Positions 39,132 through 46,597 of a stretch of 46,597 nucleotides of DNA are shown here, piece after piece. This DNA is from Alcaligenaceae bacterium (GTDB lineage Bacteria > Pseudomonadota > Gammaproteobacteria > Burkholderiales > Burkholderiaceae_B): the NCBI GenBank assembly GCA_012735395.1, contig JAAYHN010000119.1:1-46597 (forward strand), given 5' to 3'. A program made the position numbers and the translations under genes. Within the stretch, counting starts at the first letter, position 1; every line of letters starts with the position of its first letter. The notes below the pieces were generated by a model. It did not search any database. It was not told where the DNA came from and worked only from the letters and a program-made list of their open reading frames with translations.

Positions 39132-40066
39132 AAAAACGCCCGCAAAGCGATATCCGCCCCGAATGGCTGTTACCCGCCAGCAACCATACCAGTCATGCCA
39201 GCGCGGCCCTGGTCCGCCCTTACGTTTCTTACTGGCAAGATGCCTGGTATCGCCTGCTGCGCAATAAGCTGGCCATGATGGGCTTGGTATTTCTGCTGCT
39301 CCTGATTGGCATGGCCGTATTTGCTCCCCTGTTTTCCGCCTATTCCGTCACCGCACAAGACCTGAGAAGCCAGAACCTGCCACCCTCGGCATTACACTGG
39401 TTTGGCACCGATGACCTTGGCCGTGACGTCTTTGTCAGAACCTGGTATGGTGCCCGCATCTCCCTGTTTGTGGGTTTTATGGCTGCCCTGATTGATTTCA
39501 TCATTGGCGTGGCCTATGGGGGTTACAGTGGCCTGAAAGGTGGCCGTACCGATGCCATCATGATGCGCATCGTTGAAATCCTGTATGGCCTGCCCTATCT
39601 GCTGGTGGTTATCCTGCTCATGGTGGTAATGTCACCCAGCCTGTTCACCATCATTATTGCACTTACCATTACCGGCTGGATCAGTATGGCCCGTATTGTG
39701 CGCGGCCAGGTCCTGCAACTTAAAAACTACGAATTCGTTACCGCTGCCCGTACTTTTGGTGCCGGCACCGGACACATTATCCGTAAGCATCTCTTGCCCA
39801 ACACAATGGGCCCCATCATTGTCCAAATGACCCTGACCGTACCCAGCGCAATTTTTGCCGAAGCTTTCCTGAGTTTTCTGGGGCTTGGCATACAGGCGCC
39901 CTATGCCAGTTGGGGGGTCATGGCCAATGACGCCTTACCGGTTATATTATCGGGCGACTGGTGGCAACTTTTTTTTCCTGCCCTGTTCATTTCCCTTACC
40001 ATGTTTGCCTTTAACATGCTGGGCGATGGCCTGCAGGATGCGCTGGATCCGAAGTTAAGGAAGTAA
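39128..40066 (+). CDS. oppC: peptide ABC transporter permease (OppC/DppC type)
   Basis: ATGA overlap with oppB; WFGTDDLGRDVFVRTWYGARISL; AARTFGAGTGHIIRKHLLPNTMGPIIV. Confidence 0.85.
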   Translation: MKKRPQSDIRPEWLLPASNHTSHASAALVRPYVSYWQDAWYRLLRNKLAMMGLVFLLLLIGMAVFAPLFSAYSVTAQDLRSQNLPPSALHWFGTDDLGRDVFVRTWYGARISLFVGFMAALIDFIIGVAYGGYSGLKGGRTDAIMMRIVEILYGLPYLLVVILLMVVMSPSLFTIIIALTITGWISMARIVRGQVLQLKNYEFVTAARTFGAGTGHIIRKHLLPNTMGPIIVQMTLTVPSAIFAEAFLSFLGLGIQAPYASWGVMANDALPVILSGDWWQLFFPALFISLTMFAFNMLGDGLQDALDPKLRK

Positions 40067-40067
40067 T

Positions 40068-41066
40068 ATGCAATCCCCTTCTCTGCTTGATATTCAACAT
40101 CTTTCAATTCAATTTCAGATTCATGGTGGCCAGGTTCATGCCGTCCGGGATCTGTCTCTGTCCATCCAGGCAGGTGAAACCCTGGCGATTGTGGGTGAAT
40201 CCGGTTGTGGCAAATCGGTCACCTGCAATGCCATTATGGGCCTGTTACCTAAACAAACCACCCGTATCGGGCAGGGTAAAATCCTGTTCAAGGGCAAAAA
40301 CCTGCTGGACCTGAATGAAAAAGAAATGCGTGAGCTGCAGGGTAACCATATTGCCATGATTTTTCAGGACCCCATGACGGCACTAAACCCGACCCTGACC
40401 ATTGGTGAACAATTGACCGAAGGCGTGATAAGACACCAGAAACTCAGTCAGCAGCAGGCCCGGGACAAAGCCGTTAAAATGCTGTCTCTGGTGGGTATTG
40501 CCAACCCACGGGAACGCCTTGAACAGTACCCGCATCAGCTGTCGGGTGGCATGCGCCAGCGCGTTGTGATTGCCATCGCCCTTATGTGTGAGCCCGAATT
40601 ACTGATTGCCGATGAACCCACCACCGCACTGGATGTCACCATTCAGGCACAGATTCTGGAATTATTCAGCCATATCCAGGCTGCCACCGGTGTGGCCATC
40701 ATTCTGATTACCCATGACCTGGGTGTCGTGGCTCAAATTGCCAATAAGGTTGCCGTCATGTATGCCGGTCAATGCGTTGAATCAGGTACCCAAAGGGATA
40801 TTTTCTATAATCCGCAACATCCCTATACGCAGGGTTTGTTGCAATCAATGCCCAGTCTGGACATGAACCAGGCAAACCTGCATCCCATCCCGGGCCAGCC
40901 CCCCGACCTGTTTTCTCCGCCCGCTGCCTGCGGGTTTTACACCCGCTGCCCCAAAGCCTTGGTGTTATGCAACGAAATACCGCCCGAATATCACACCATC
41001 AGTCGCACACAACAGTGCCTGTGCTGGTTGCAGGATTTACGTACCCGTAGTAATTTAACTGATTAA
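40068..41066 (+). CDS. oppD: peptide ABC transporter ATP-binding protein (OppD/DppD type)
   Basis: [51 protein letters not shown]. Confidence 0.85.
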   Translation: MQSPSLLDIQHLSIQFQIHGGQVHAVRDLSLSIQAGETLAIVGESGCGKSVTCNAIMGLLPKQTTRIGQGKILFKGKNLLDLNEKEMRELQGNHIAMIFQDPMTALNPTLTIGEQLTEGVIRHQKLSQQQARDKAVKMLSLVGIANPRERLEQYPHQLSGGMRQRVVIAIALMCEPELLIADEPTTALDVTIQAQILELFSHIQAATGVAIILITHDLGVVAQIANKVAVMYAGQCVESGTQRDIFYNPQHPYTQGLLQSMPSLDMNQANLHPIPGQPPDLFSPPAACGFYTRCPKALVLCNEIPPEYHTISRTQQCLCWLQDLRTRSNLTD

Positions 41067-41112
41067 GCATCATGAAAAACAAATTTATAGCTTATCAAAG
41101 GACATCAAAAGA

Positions 41113-42690
41113 ATGAAACAGAAAATTCTCGCTATCTGCCTTGCTTCCTGCCTGGGCTTCAGTGTATCGGGGCAGGCGATGGCCGAAAAAGTGTTGCGCC
41201 TGAACAATACCGAAGAACCCACTTCACTCAATCCGGCAGCCGGTTTCAATCTGATTTCCTGGGAGCCATTGAATAATCTTGTTGAAGGGTTGGTCAGGCT
41301 CGATGAAAAACATCTGGCAGCCCCCGCAACGGCCGCCAGCTGGCATGTTTCCGACGATGGCAAAACCTATACGTTCAAACTGCAGCCCAATGCCAAATGG
41401 TCAAATGGCGATGCCTTGACCGCCCACGATTTTGTGTATGCCTGGACAACCATGCTGGCACCGGAAACCGCCTCTCCGGCCGCTTTTCTGGCCTATCCCA
41501 TAGCAGGTGCCAAGGCTTTCAATGAAGGCAAGGAAGCCAGGCCCGCCATTAAGGCCCTGGACGACCAGACCCTGGAAGTCACGCTTGAAGCCCCCAATGT
41601 CTCTTTCCTGAACATCATTACCAACCCGAATTTTGCCCCCGTCAACCAGAAAACGGCCACCCAAAACCCGAAATGGCATGCTGAAGCCAAAACCTATGTG
41701 AGCAATGGCCCGTTCTTGCTGAAGGAATGGGAACACGCCCAAAGCATGCGTTTTGAAAAAAACCCGCATTACTGGGATACCAACAGCGTCAAAATCGATG
41801 CCATTGAATTTGCCATGGTCAATGATCCCAATACCTCATATCAAATGTACCGTACCGGTGAGCTGGACATGACGCCCTCACCCTTACCTTCCGCCCTGTA
41901 CGACAAGGTCAAGGATAACAAAGACTTCAGGAATGTACCGCAGGCAGGTGGCTATTTCTTCCGCTTCAACACCAACATGCCGCCTTTCCAGAATGCCGAT
42001 ATCCGCAAGGCATTTGCCCTGGCCGTTAACCAGGAAGATATTGTCAATTACGTTACCAAGCAGGGGCGCCAGCCCTCCTATGGTTTTGTGGCCCCCGGTT
42101 TTACCGGCCCCAATGGCAAGGATTTCCGTGAAGAAAATGGCAATCTGGTCAAAACCGATACGGCACAGGCCAAACAGCTGTTGCAAAAAGGCATGGCCGC
42201 TGAAAACTATACCGTCCTGCCAGACGTAACGCTAAGCTATATCAACAACCCCAGCGACAAGAAAATTGCCGAAACCCTGCAACATATGTACAAAGAAGCG
42301 CTTGGCGTTGATATCCGCCTGCAAAGCATTGAAAGCAAGGTATTCTATGCCAAGCAAAGAGGCCTGGAACTGCAGTTTTCACGCAGCTCTTTCGTGAATG
42401 ATTATGCCGACCCGTATAATTCGCTGGAAAGCTTCCTGAGCGGTTCTTCCATGAACCGTACCGGCTGGTCAAATCCGGAGTATGACAAATTGATTAACCA
42501 GGCCGATACCGAAGCAGATGCGCAAAAACGCTGGGATATGTTATTACAGGCAGAAAAAATCCTGTTTAATGACATGCCGGTATTCCCGCTCTTTTTCTAT
42601 AATCAGATTTATCTGCAAAAAGAAAATATCAGCGGTATTTTACGCCATCCCGTTGGCTATATAGACTTGAAGTACACCACTATTAATTAG
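41113..42690 (+). CDS. oppA: peptide ABC transporter substrate-binding protein (OppA-like)
   Basis: Signal peptide ending GQAMA; VLRLNNTEEPTSLNPAAGFN, WHVSDDGKTYTFKLQPNAKWSNGDALTAHDFVYAW. Confidence 0.88.
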   Translation: MKQKILAICLASCLGFSVSGQAMAEKVLRLNNTEEPTSLNPAAGFNLISWEPLNNLVEGLVRLDEKHLAAPATAASWHVSDDGKTYTFKLQPNAKWSNGDALTAHDFVYAWTTMLAPETASPAAFLAYPIAGAKAFNEGKEARPAIKALDDQTLEVTLEAPNVSFLNIITNPNFAPVNQKTATQNPKWHAEAKTYVSNGPFLLKEWEHAQSMRFEKNPHYWDTNSVKIDAIEFAMVNDPNTSYQMYRTGELDMTPSPLPSALYDKVKDNKDFRNVPQAGGYFFRFNTNMPPFQNADIRKAFALAVNQEDIVNYVTKQGRQPSYGFVAPGFTGPNGKDFREENGNLVKTDTAQAKQLLQKGMAAENYTVLPDVTLSYINNPSDKKIAETLQHMYKEALGVDIRLQSIESKVFYAKQRGLELQFSRSSFVNDYADPYNSLESFLSGSSMNRTGWSNPEYDKLINQADTEADAQKRWDMLLQAEKILFNDMPVFPLFFYNQIYLQKENISGILRHPVGYIDLKYTTIN

Positions 42691-42710
42691 TCAAGTAACA
42701 AGGAACACTC

Positions 42711-43199
42711 ATGATTGACCTCATTATTGCCGACCTGGACAATCCGGTTCATGCCTCTGCAATATTAACTGTCCTGAATGATTATGCTTCCGATCCGACA
42801 GGTGGCGGAGCGGAATTATCACCCTATGTACAGAAAAACCTCATTGCCTCCCTGAAAAAACGGGGCAATATCTATACCATTCTGGCTTTCAGGCATCAAC
42901 AGCCTGCCGGTATTGCGCTATGCATCTAAGGTTTCTCCACATTCGCCTACAAACCCTTGCTGAACATCCATGATTTTTCTGTGATGAAGCCTTACCGTGG
43001 ACAGGGTATTGGCAAACTGATGCTTGACCGGGTAAAACAGCTGTCCAAAAACCTGGGGTGCTGCAAAATTACCCTTGAAGTGCTGGAAGGCAATGCAATT
43101 GCCCGAAAACTCTACGAACATGAAGGCTTCCTGAATTATCAGCTTAACGCTGAAATGGGTAATGCCCTGTTCCTTCAATACCCCATGGAAACTGATTAA
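42711..43199 (+). pseudogene. GNAT-family N-acetyltransferase interrupted by an in-frame TAA (42927-42929)
   Basis: 42711..42929 and 42957..43199 are in the same frame; continuous reading ...GIALCI*GFSTFAYKPLLNIHDFSVMKPYRGQGIGKLMLDRV... with acetyl-CoA loop YRGQGIG. Confidence 0.8.
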
Positions 43200-43227
43200 T
43201 TCCAATAAAATCAATCAGTTAAATAAA

Positions 43228-43258
43228 ACAAAAGAACCTGACTTGTCAGGTTCTTTTC
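43228..43258 (+). terminator. Rho-independent terminator
   Basis: AAAGAACCTGA (43231-43241) CTTG TCAGGTTCTTT (43246-43256). Confidence 0.85.
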
Positions 43259-43380
43259 AATGGGTTTCCAAAACAGCATTACAGCCAACAATAGAAACAA
43301 TTGTTGCTCACCATAACAGTCCTGCTCCCCGGTATTTGAGATCATGAATCCAGCAAAATACATATGCAAGGAGTATGATA

Positions 43381-43716
43381 ATGAACATTAAAAACTACAG
43401 CCGCCTTATTCTGGTTTCAGCCTTCAGCCTTGTCATAACAGGCTGTGCCTATCATGGTAATGGCTATAGCGGCCAACGCACAACCGCGACGGTTGGTGGT
43501 GCCGCACTGGGTGGTCTGGCTGGCGCTGCCCTGACTGATGGCGATCCCGTAGCAACGGTTGGTGGCGCTGCCATTGGCGGCCTGATTGGTAACCAGCTTT
43601 ACCGTGATGATGACCGTTCGTATCGCCGTGGCCGTGACCGCGATTACAGACGCTCTTACAACAACAGGCGCTATTATGACGACGACCGCCGCGACTGGCG
43701 TGGCAGACGCTGGTAA
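43381..43716 (+). CDS. glycine-zipper small lipoprotein
   Basis: Lipobox-like LVITGC; GGAALGGLAGAAL...GGAAIGGLIGNQL glycine zipper; Arg/Tyr/Asp-rich tail. Confidence 0.8.
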   Translation: MNIKNYSRLILVSAFSLVITGCAYHGNGYSGQRTTATVGGAALGGLAGAALTDGDPVATVGGAAIGGLIGNQLYRDDDRSYRRGRDRDYRRSYNNRRYYDDDRRDWRGRRW

Positions 43717-43749
43717 TAACAACAAGCCCAAACCCGTTGCTCAATACAA

Positions 43750-43788
43750 AATGCCCGGTATCAACAATACGTGATACCGGGCATTTTT
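43750..43788. terminator. bidirectional Rho-independent terminator
   Basis: TGCCCGGTATCA (43752-43763) / TGATACCGGGCA (43772-43783) then TTTTT; A-tract on the other side. Confidence 0.85.
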
Positions 43789-43805
43789 CATGAATACGGG
43801 CTTAT

Positions 43806-44012
43806 TTACACCACCTCGTAGCCTGCTTCCTGTATGGCTGCCTTGACCTGATCTGCGCTGACCTGGCCGTTGGTGCTGACCTTGACCGATTTCTGTTCAA
43901 GGCTGACTTCCGCCTTTTCAACTCCCGCCAGCTCTTCTACCGCTTCCCTGACGTGCGCAACACATTTGCCGCAAGACATACCCTCTACATTAAATTGCAA
44001 TTCCGTTGCCAT
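43806..44012 (-). CDS. copZ: heavy-metal-associated (HMA) domain copper chaperone, CopZ-like
   Basis: 68 aa, FNVEGMSCGKCVAHVREAVEEL (MxCxxC). Confidence 0.88.
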   Translation of the reverse strand: MATELQFNVEGMSCGKCVAHVREAVEELAGVEKAEVSLEQKSVKVSTNGQVSADQVKAAIQEAGYEVV

Positions 44013-44053
44013 ATTTAGCTCCTTTCGATTAAGCGTTTTTTAAAGATAGCCCT

Positions 44054-44084
44054 ATCTTAAACCTTCCCATCATTGGAAAGTCAA
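44054..44084 (-). promoter_or_regulatory. CueR/MerR-family-type promoter with 19-bp spacer for the copZ-like gene
   Basis: On - strand TTGACT-TTCCAATGATGGGAAGGTT-TAAGAT; dyad ACTTTCC...GGAAGGT inside a 19-bp spacer. Confidence 0.8.
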
Positions 44085-44851
44085 GAACCCTGATAAAGCC
44101 GCGCAACCCGGTTTTCGTGCTGGCCATCCATTTCACCCGGCAAAACAATACTGCCATCCAGTGCCGTGGCACCACGATAACCAACCGCAAAGGCCCGGAA
44201 ACCCATACGGCCATAATGGGGGCTATAGTCGTAGGTATCATGGTGGTGCCCGTGAAATGCGGTATGCACCCCCAATTGCCGCGCCAGGGCATCAATTACC
44301 GGGAAGCCAAAGCGATTGCAGGAAGGTGCTTCGTGGGTAACCAGAATATCGGCCTTTTCCTGCATCAGGCCCTCGTACTCTGAAGGAAAAATCGTACTGC
44401 GATGACGCAGATTCACGCCATTACGCCAGGCGGCCCGGTGGCCCCCTGCCGCAATAAAATCATAAGGAGAATAATAATTCCAGCCTGCTTTGGCTGGGTC
44501 CCATATTTTCCCCCGGAAAACCCCGCCCAGGCCGGCAATACGCACCCCCGCCACCTCACACACCCGGCCACTTAAATTACGGTCTTTCAGGTGGGAGAGA
44601 AATAAATTGTCGTATTGTTCTTCGGTATCGGTATCATGATTGCCATGAATCCACCAGATTTCCGTCAAATCAAGAATATTGGCCAATTGTTCGTGAAATG
44701 GACGTGGCGTTTGTATATCTCCCAGAAACACAATAGCCTGCGGCCTGATTCGATTGACCACATGGAAACAATGATCAAAACCGCCGTGCGTGTCTCCGAA
44801 AAAAAGTATTTTTTTGCCTGCGTCCATAAGTTCTAATGGCCTGTATTTCAA
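44081..44851 (-). CDS. metallophosphoesterase family protein
   Basis: ILFFGDTHGGFDH, FLGDIQ, WIHGNHDTD, VTHEAP, FHGHHHDTYDY metallophosphoesterase motifs. Confidence 0.85.
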   Translation of the reverse strand: MKYRPLELMDAGKKILFFGDTHGGFDHCFHVVNRIRPQAIVFLGDIQTPRPFHEQLANILDLTEIWWIHGNHDTDTEEQYDNLFLSHLKDRNLSGRVCEVAGVRIAGLGGVFRGKIWDPAKAGWNYYSPYDFIAAGGHRAAWRNGVNLRHRSTIFPSEYEGLMQEKADILVTHEAPSCNRFGFPVIDALARQLGVHTAFHGHHHDTYDYSPHYGRMGFRAFAVGYRGATALDGSIVLPGEMDGQHENRVARLYQGS

Positions 44852-45150
44852 TTGAAAAAGCCATGTAAATAAAAATCATCCGTATGATGTCCTAATCATA
44901 GCCTACTTTGTATTTTTATTAGAAATAATTCAGTTCCTGCCATGCAAGAACCGTATAAGCAGGCCGATTATAAAAACCAATATGACATATATTGAACGGT
45001 CAACTCAAAACAATACAAAAATTACATATTGATGCTGCGCAGACACAAATAAACACCCATACTTTGTTAAATAATCATTACATCAAAAAATACTTTAAAT
45101 ATAATGTAATTTATTTTAAATATAAAAATTAATATAATTTAACGAAAGAT

Positions 45151-45193
45151 ATATTTGCAAATATTTGATACTGTTCAATAAATTTGTTAAACT
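45151..45193 (+). promoter_or_regulatory. candidate sigma70-type promoter abutted by a 14-bp palindrome, upstream of proX-like gene
   Basis: ATATTTGCAAATAT (45151-45164); TTGATA (45165-45170), 17-bp spacer, TAAACT (45188-45193). Confidence 0.45.
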
Positions 45194-45396
45194 GGAAAAC
45201 AATTAAAAAATATTTCATTCATAAATTGTGTTAATCATGCAGTAAAAAATGCATTGAAAAACCTGTCAATAGGGCAAATTTTTTGCCCTTCAATTAATGT
45301 TGGTATGTATCGACGGCAATGCCGTTTTCCGCACACCCTCTTTGGCAAGCACAGTTATTCTCCAGTAACCTGCGAAACTTAAGGAGGCTTAGCGCC

Positions 45397-46410
45397 ATGC
45401 TTAAAACAACTCACCTTTTCCCGGCCGCACTTTTGTCACTTTCCCTTGTAACATTGGGCGTAACTCAAACAGCACAGGCTGCCGAAACCCCTCAATGTGA
45501 AGTCAACAGAAGCGTCAACATCGGTGGCATGACCTGGGAATCCAATCTCATCCTGGCCGAACTAGAAAGCTATATCCTGCAAAAAGGCTATGGTTGCAAA
45601 ACCGATATCCTGCCTACCGAAACCCTGTCAGCCATTGCCGCCCTTGAGCGCGGTGATCTCGACATCAAGCCCGAAATCTGGCTTAACAGCGAACGTGACC
45701 CCTGGGAAAAAGCGGTGGCAAGCGGTAAAGTCAAAGCCATCGGTTCACTTTTCACGGGCGGTGAAGCCTGGTACATTCCAAAATACACGGCAGAAAAATA
45801 CCCTGACATCAAAACCCCCACCGACCTGCTTAAATACAAAGACAAATTCAAAGACCCCGAAGACCCCTCCAAAGGCCGTATCTTTGGTTGCCCGGCCGGC
45901 TGGAGCTGCGAAGTGGTTACCAATAACCTGCATAAAGCCCTTAAGCTGAACAACGATTTCAATATGTATTCACCGGGCACGGGTGCCGCACAAAAAGCCG
46001 CGCTTATGTCCGCCTATAAACGCAAGCAGGATATTGCCTTCTACTACTGGTACCCAACCCCGCTGGTTGGTTCACTTGACCTGGTAGAACTTGAAATGCC
46101 TGCCCACGATGAAAAAACATTCACTTGCCTGACAGCGATTGACTGCCCCGATCCGCAGCCATCCGCCTACCCTACCAGCCCTGTTTATACCGGTATTAAC
46201 GTAGAGTTCTCCAAACAGGCACCCAAATTAACCGAGTTTTTATCAAAAATCACCCTGCCTGTTGACGTACTTGATGCCGCCCTGGCCCGTATGGAAGAAA
46301 CCGGCGATGAGGCCGGCGACATCGCCAAATGGTTCCTGAAAAACCATGCCGAAACATGGACACAATGGGTTCCTGAAGACGTTGCGAAACGCGTTCAGGC
46401 TTCACTGTAA
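45397..46410 (+). CDS. proX: glycine betaine/proline-type ABC transporter substrate-binding protein (ProX/OpuAC)
   Basis: AAGGAGG just upstream of MLKTTHLFPAALLSLSLV; NIGGMTWESNLILAELESYILQKGYGCKTDILPTE, KPEIWLNSERDPWEKAVASGKV. Confidence 0.85.
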   Translation: MLKTTHLFPAALLSLSLVTLGVTQTAQAAETPQCEVNRSVNIGGMTWESNLILAELESYILQKGYGCKTDILPTETLSAIAALERGDLDIKPEIWLNSERDPWEKAVASGKVKAIGSLFTGGEAWYIPKYTAEKYPDIKTPTDLLKYKDKFKDPEDPSKGRIFGCPAGWSCEVVTNNLHKALKLNNDFNMYSPGTGAAQKAALMSAYKRKQDIAFYYWYPTPLVGSLDLVELEMPAHDEKTFTCLTAIDCPDPQPSAYPTSPVYTGINVEFSKQAPKLTEFLSKITLPVDVLDAALARMEETGDEAGDIAKWFLKNHAETWTQWVPEDVAKRVQASL

Positions 46411-46433
46411 TATAACCCGTCACAATAAAAGCA

Positions 46434-46481
46434 TGACAACTCCCAGCCTTTTTCTCCCAGGAAAAAGGTTGCGGGTTGTCA
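46434..46481 (+). other. long intercistronic stem-loop between SBP and permease genes
   Basis: Outer stem TGACAAC (46434-46440) / GTTGTCA (46475-46481), inner GCCTTTTTC / GAAAAAGGT. Confidence 0.7.
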
Positions 46482-46509
46482 CATCATTAATTAGAAAAAC
46501 GGATCTTAT

Positions 46510-46597
46510 ATGTTCCCCGAAATCATCTCCGCACGTGGCGTCCGTGACAGCATCGACGGCTTTGTCGATTATCTGGTCATCAACTACGCCGATGACC
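46510..46597 (+). CDS. start of ABC transporter permease (ProW/OpuAB-like), truncated by window edge
   Basis: Open frame MFPEIISARGVRDSIDGFVDYLVINYADD to the window end, directly downstream of the ProX-like SBP. Confidence 0.55.
   Translation, partial: MFPEIISARGVRDSIDGFVDYLVINYADD

Noticed and set aside
43433-43744. Minus-strand His/Gly-rich ORFs opposite the glycine-zipper lipoprotein
   Set aside because: Low-complexity antisense product of the repetitive zipper and Arg/Tyr codons.
1-46597. CRISPR array, tRNA/rRNA, transposase or prophage content
   Set aside because: Looked for repeat-spacer periodicity, recognisable RNA genes and integrase/transposase motifs and saw none; tools such as tRNAscan-SE or a CRISPR finder were not available.

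Overview
This 46.6 kb window looks like a mid-GC proteobacterial chromosome, probably Betaproteobacteria/Alcaligenaceae-like (inferred from gene content only). It is almost fully coding. I saw no rRNA, tRNA, CRISPR array, transposase or prophage genes. Main content in order: a partial SAM methyltransferase; a tightly coupled minus-strand operon (FAD monooxygenase-like protein, DppBCDF-type ABC importer with SBP, BAAT/acyl-CoA-thioesterase-like hydrolase, two CMD/AhpD-like proteins); ilvB; panB overlapped by a SET-domain gene; a nucleoside 2-deoxyribosyltransferase; a DUF945 protein; photolyase; a branched-chain-type ABC importer with fused LivHM permease; ferredoxin-NADP reductase; a UvrD-like helicase; malate synthase G; a TonB siderophore receptor plus PKHD hydroxylase; a secreted phosphodiester glycosidase; an RluA-type pseudouridine synthase; pntAB; an MdfA-like MFS pump; a second peptide ABC importer in F-B-C-D-A order; a GNAT gene with an in-frame stop; a glycine-zipper lipoprotein; a CopZ-like metallochaperone with a CueR-type promoter; a metallophosphoesterase; and a ProX-like SBP followed by the start of its permease. 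The items most worth following up are the monooxygenase/ABC/BAAT/CMD operon, the CueR-type promoter overlapping the upstream stop codon, the structured leader and intercistronic hairpin of the proX locus, the paired operator-like palindromes upstream of malate synthase G, the panB/SET overlap and the GNAT nonsense codon. All family calls come from reading translated motifs; no database search was run.
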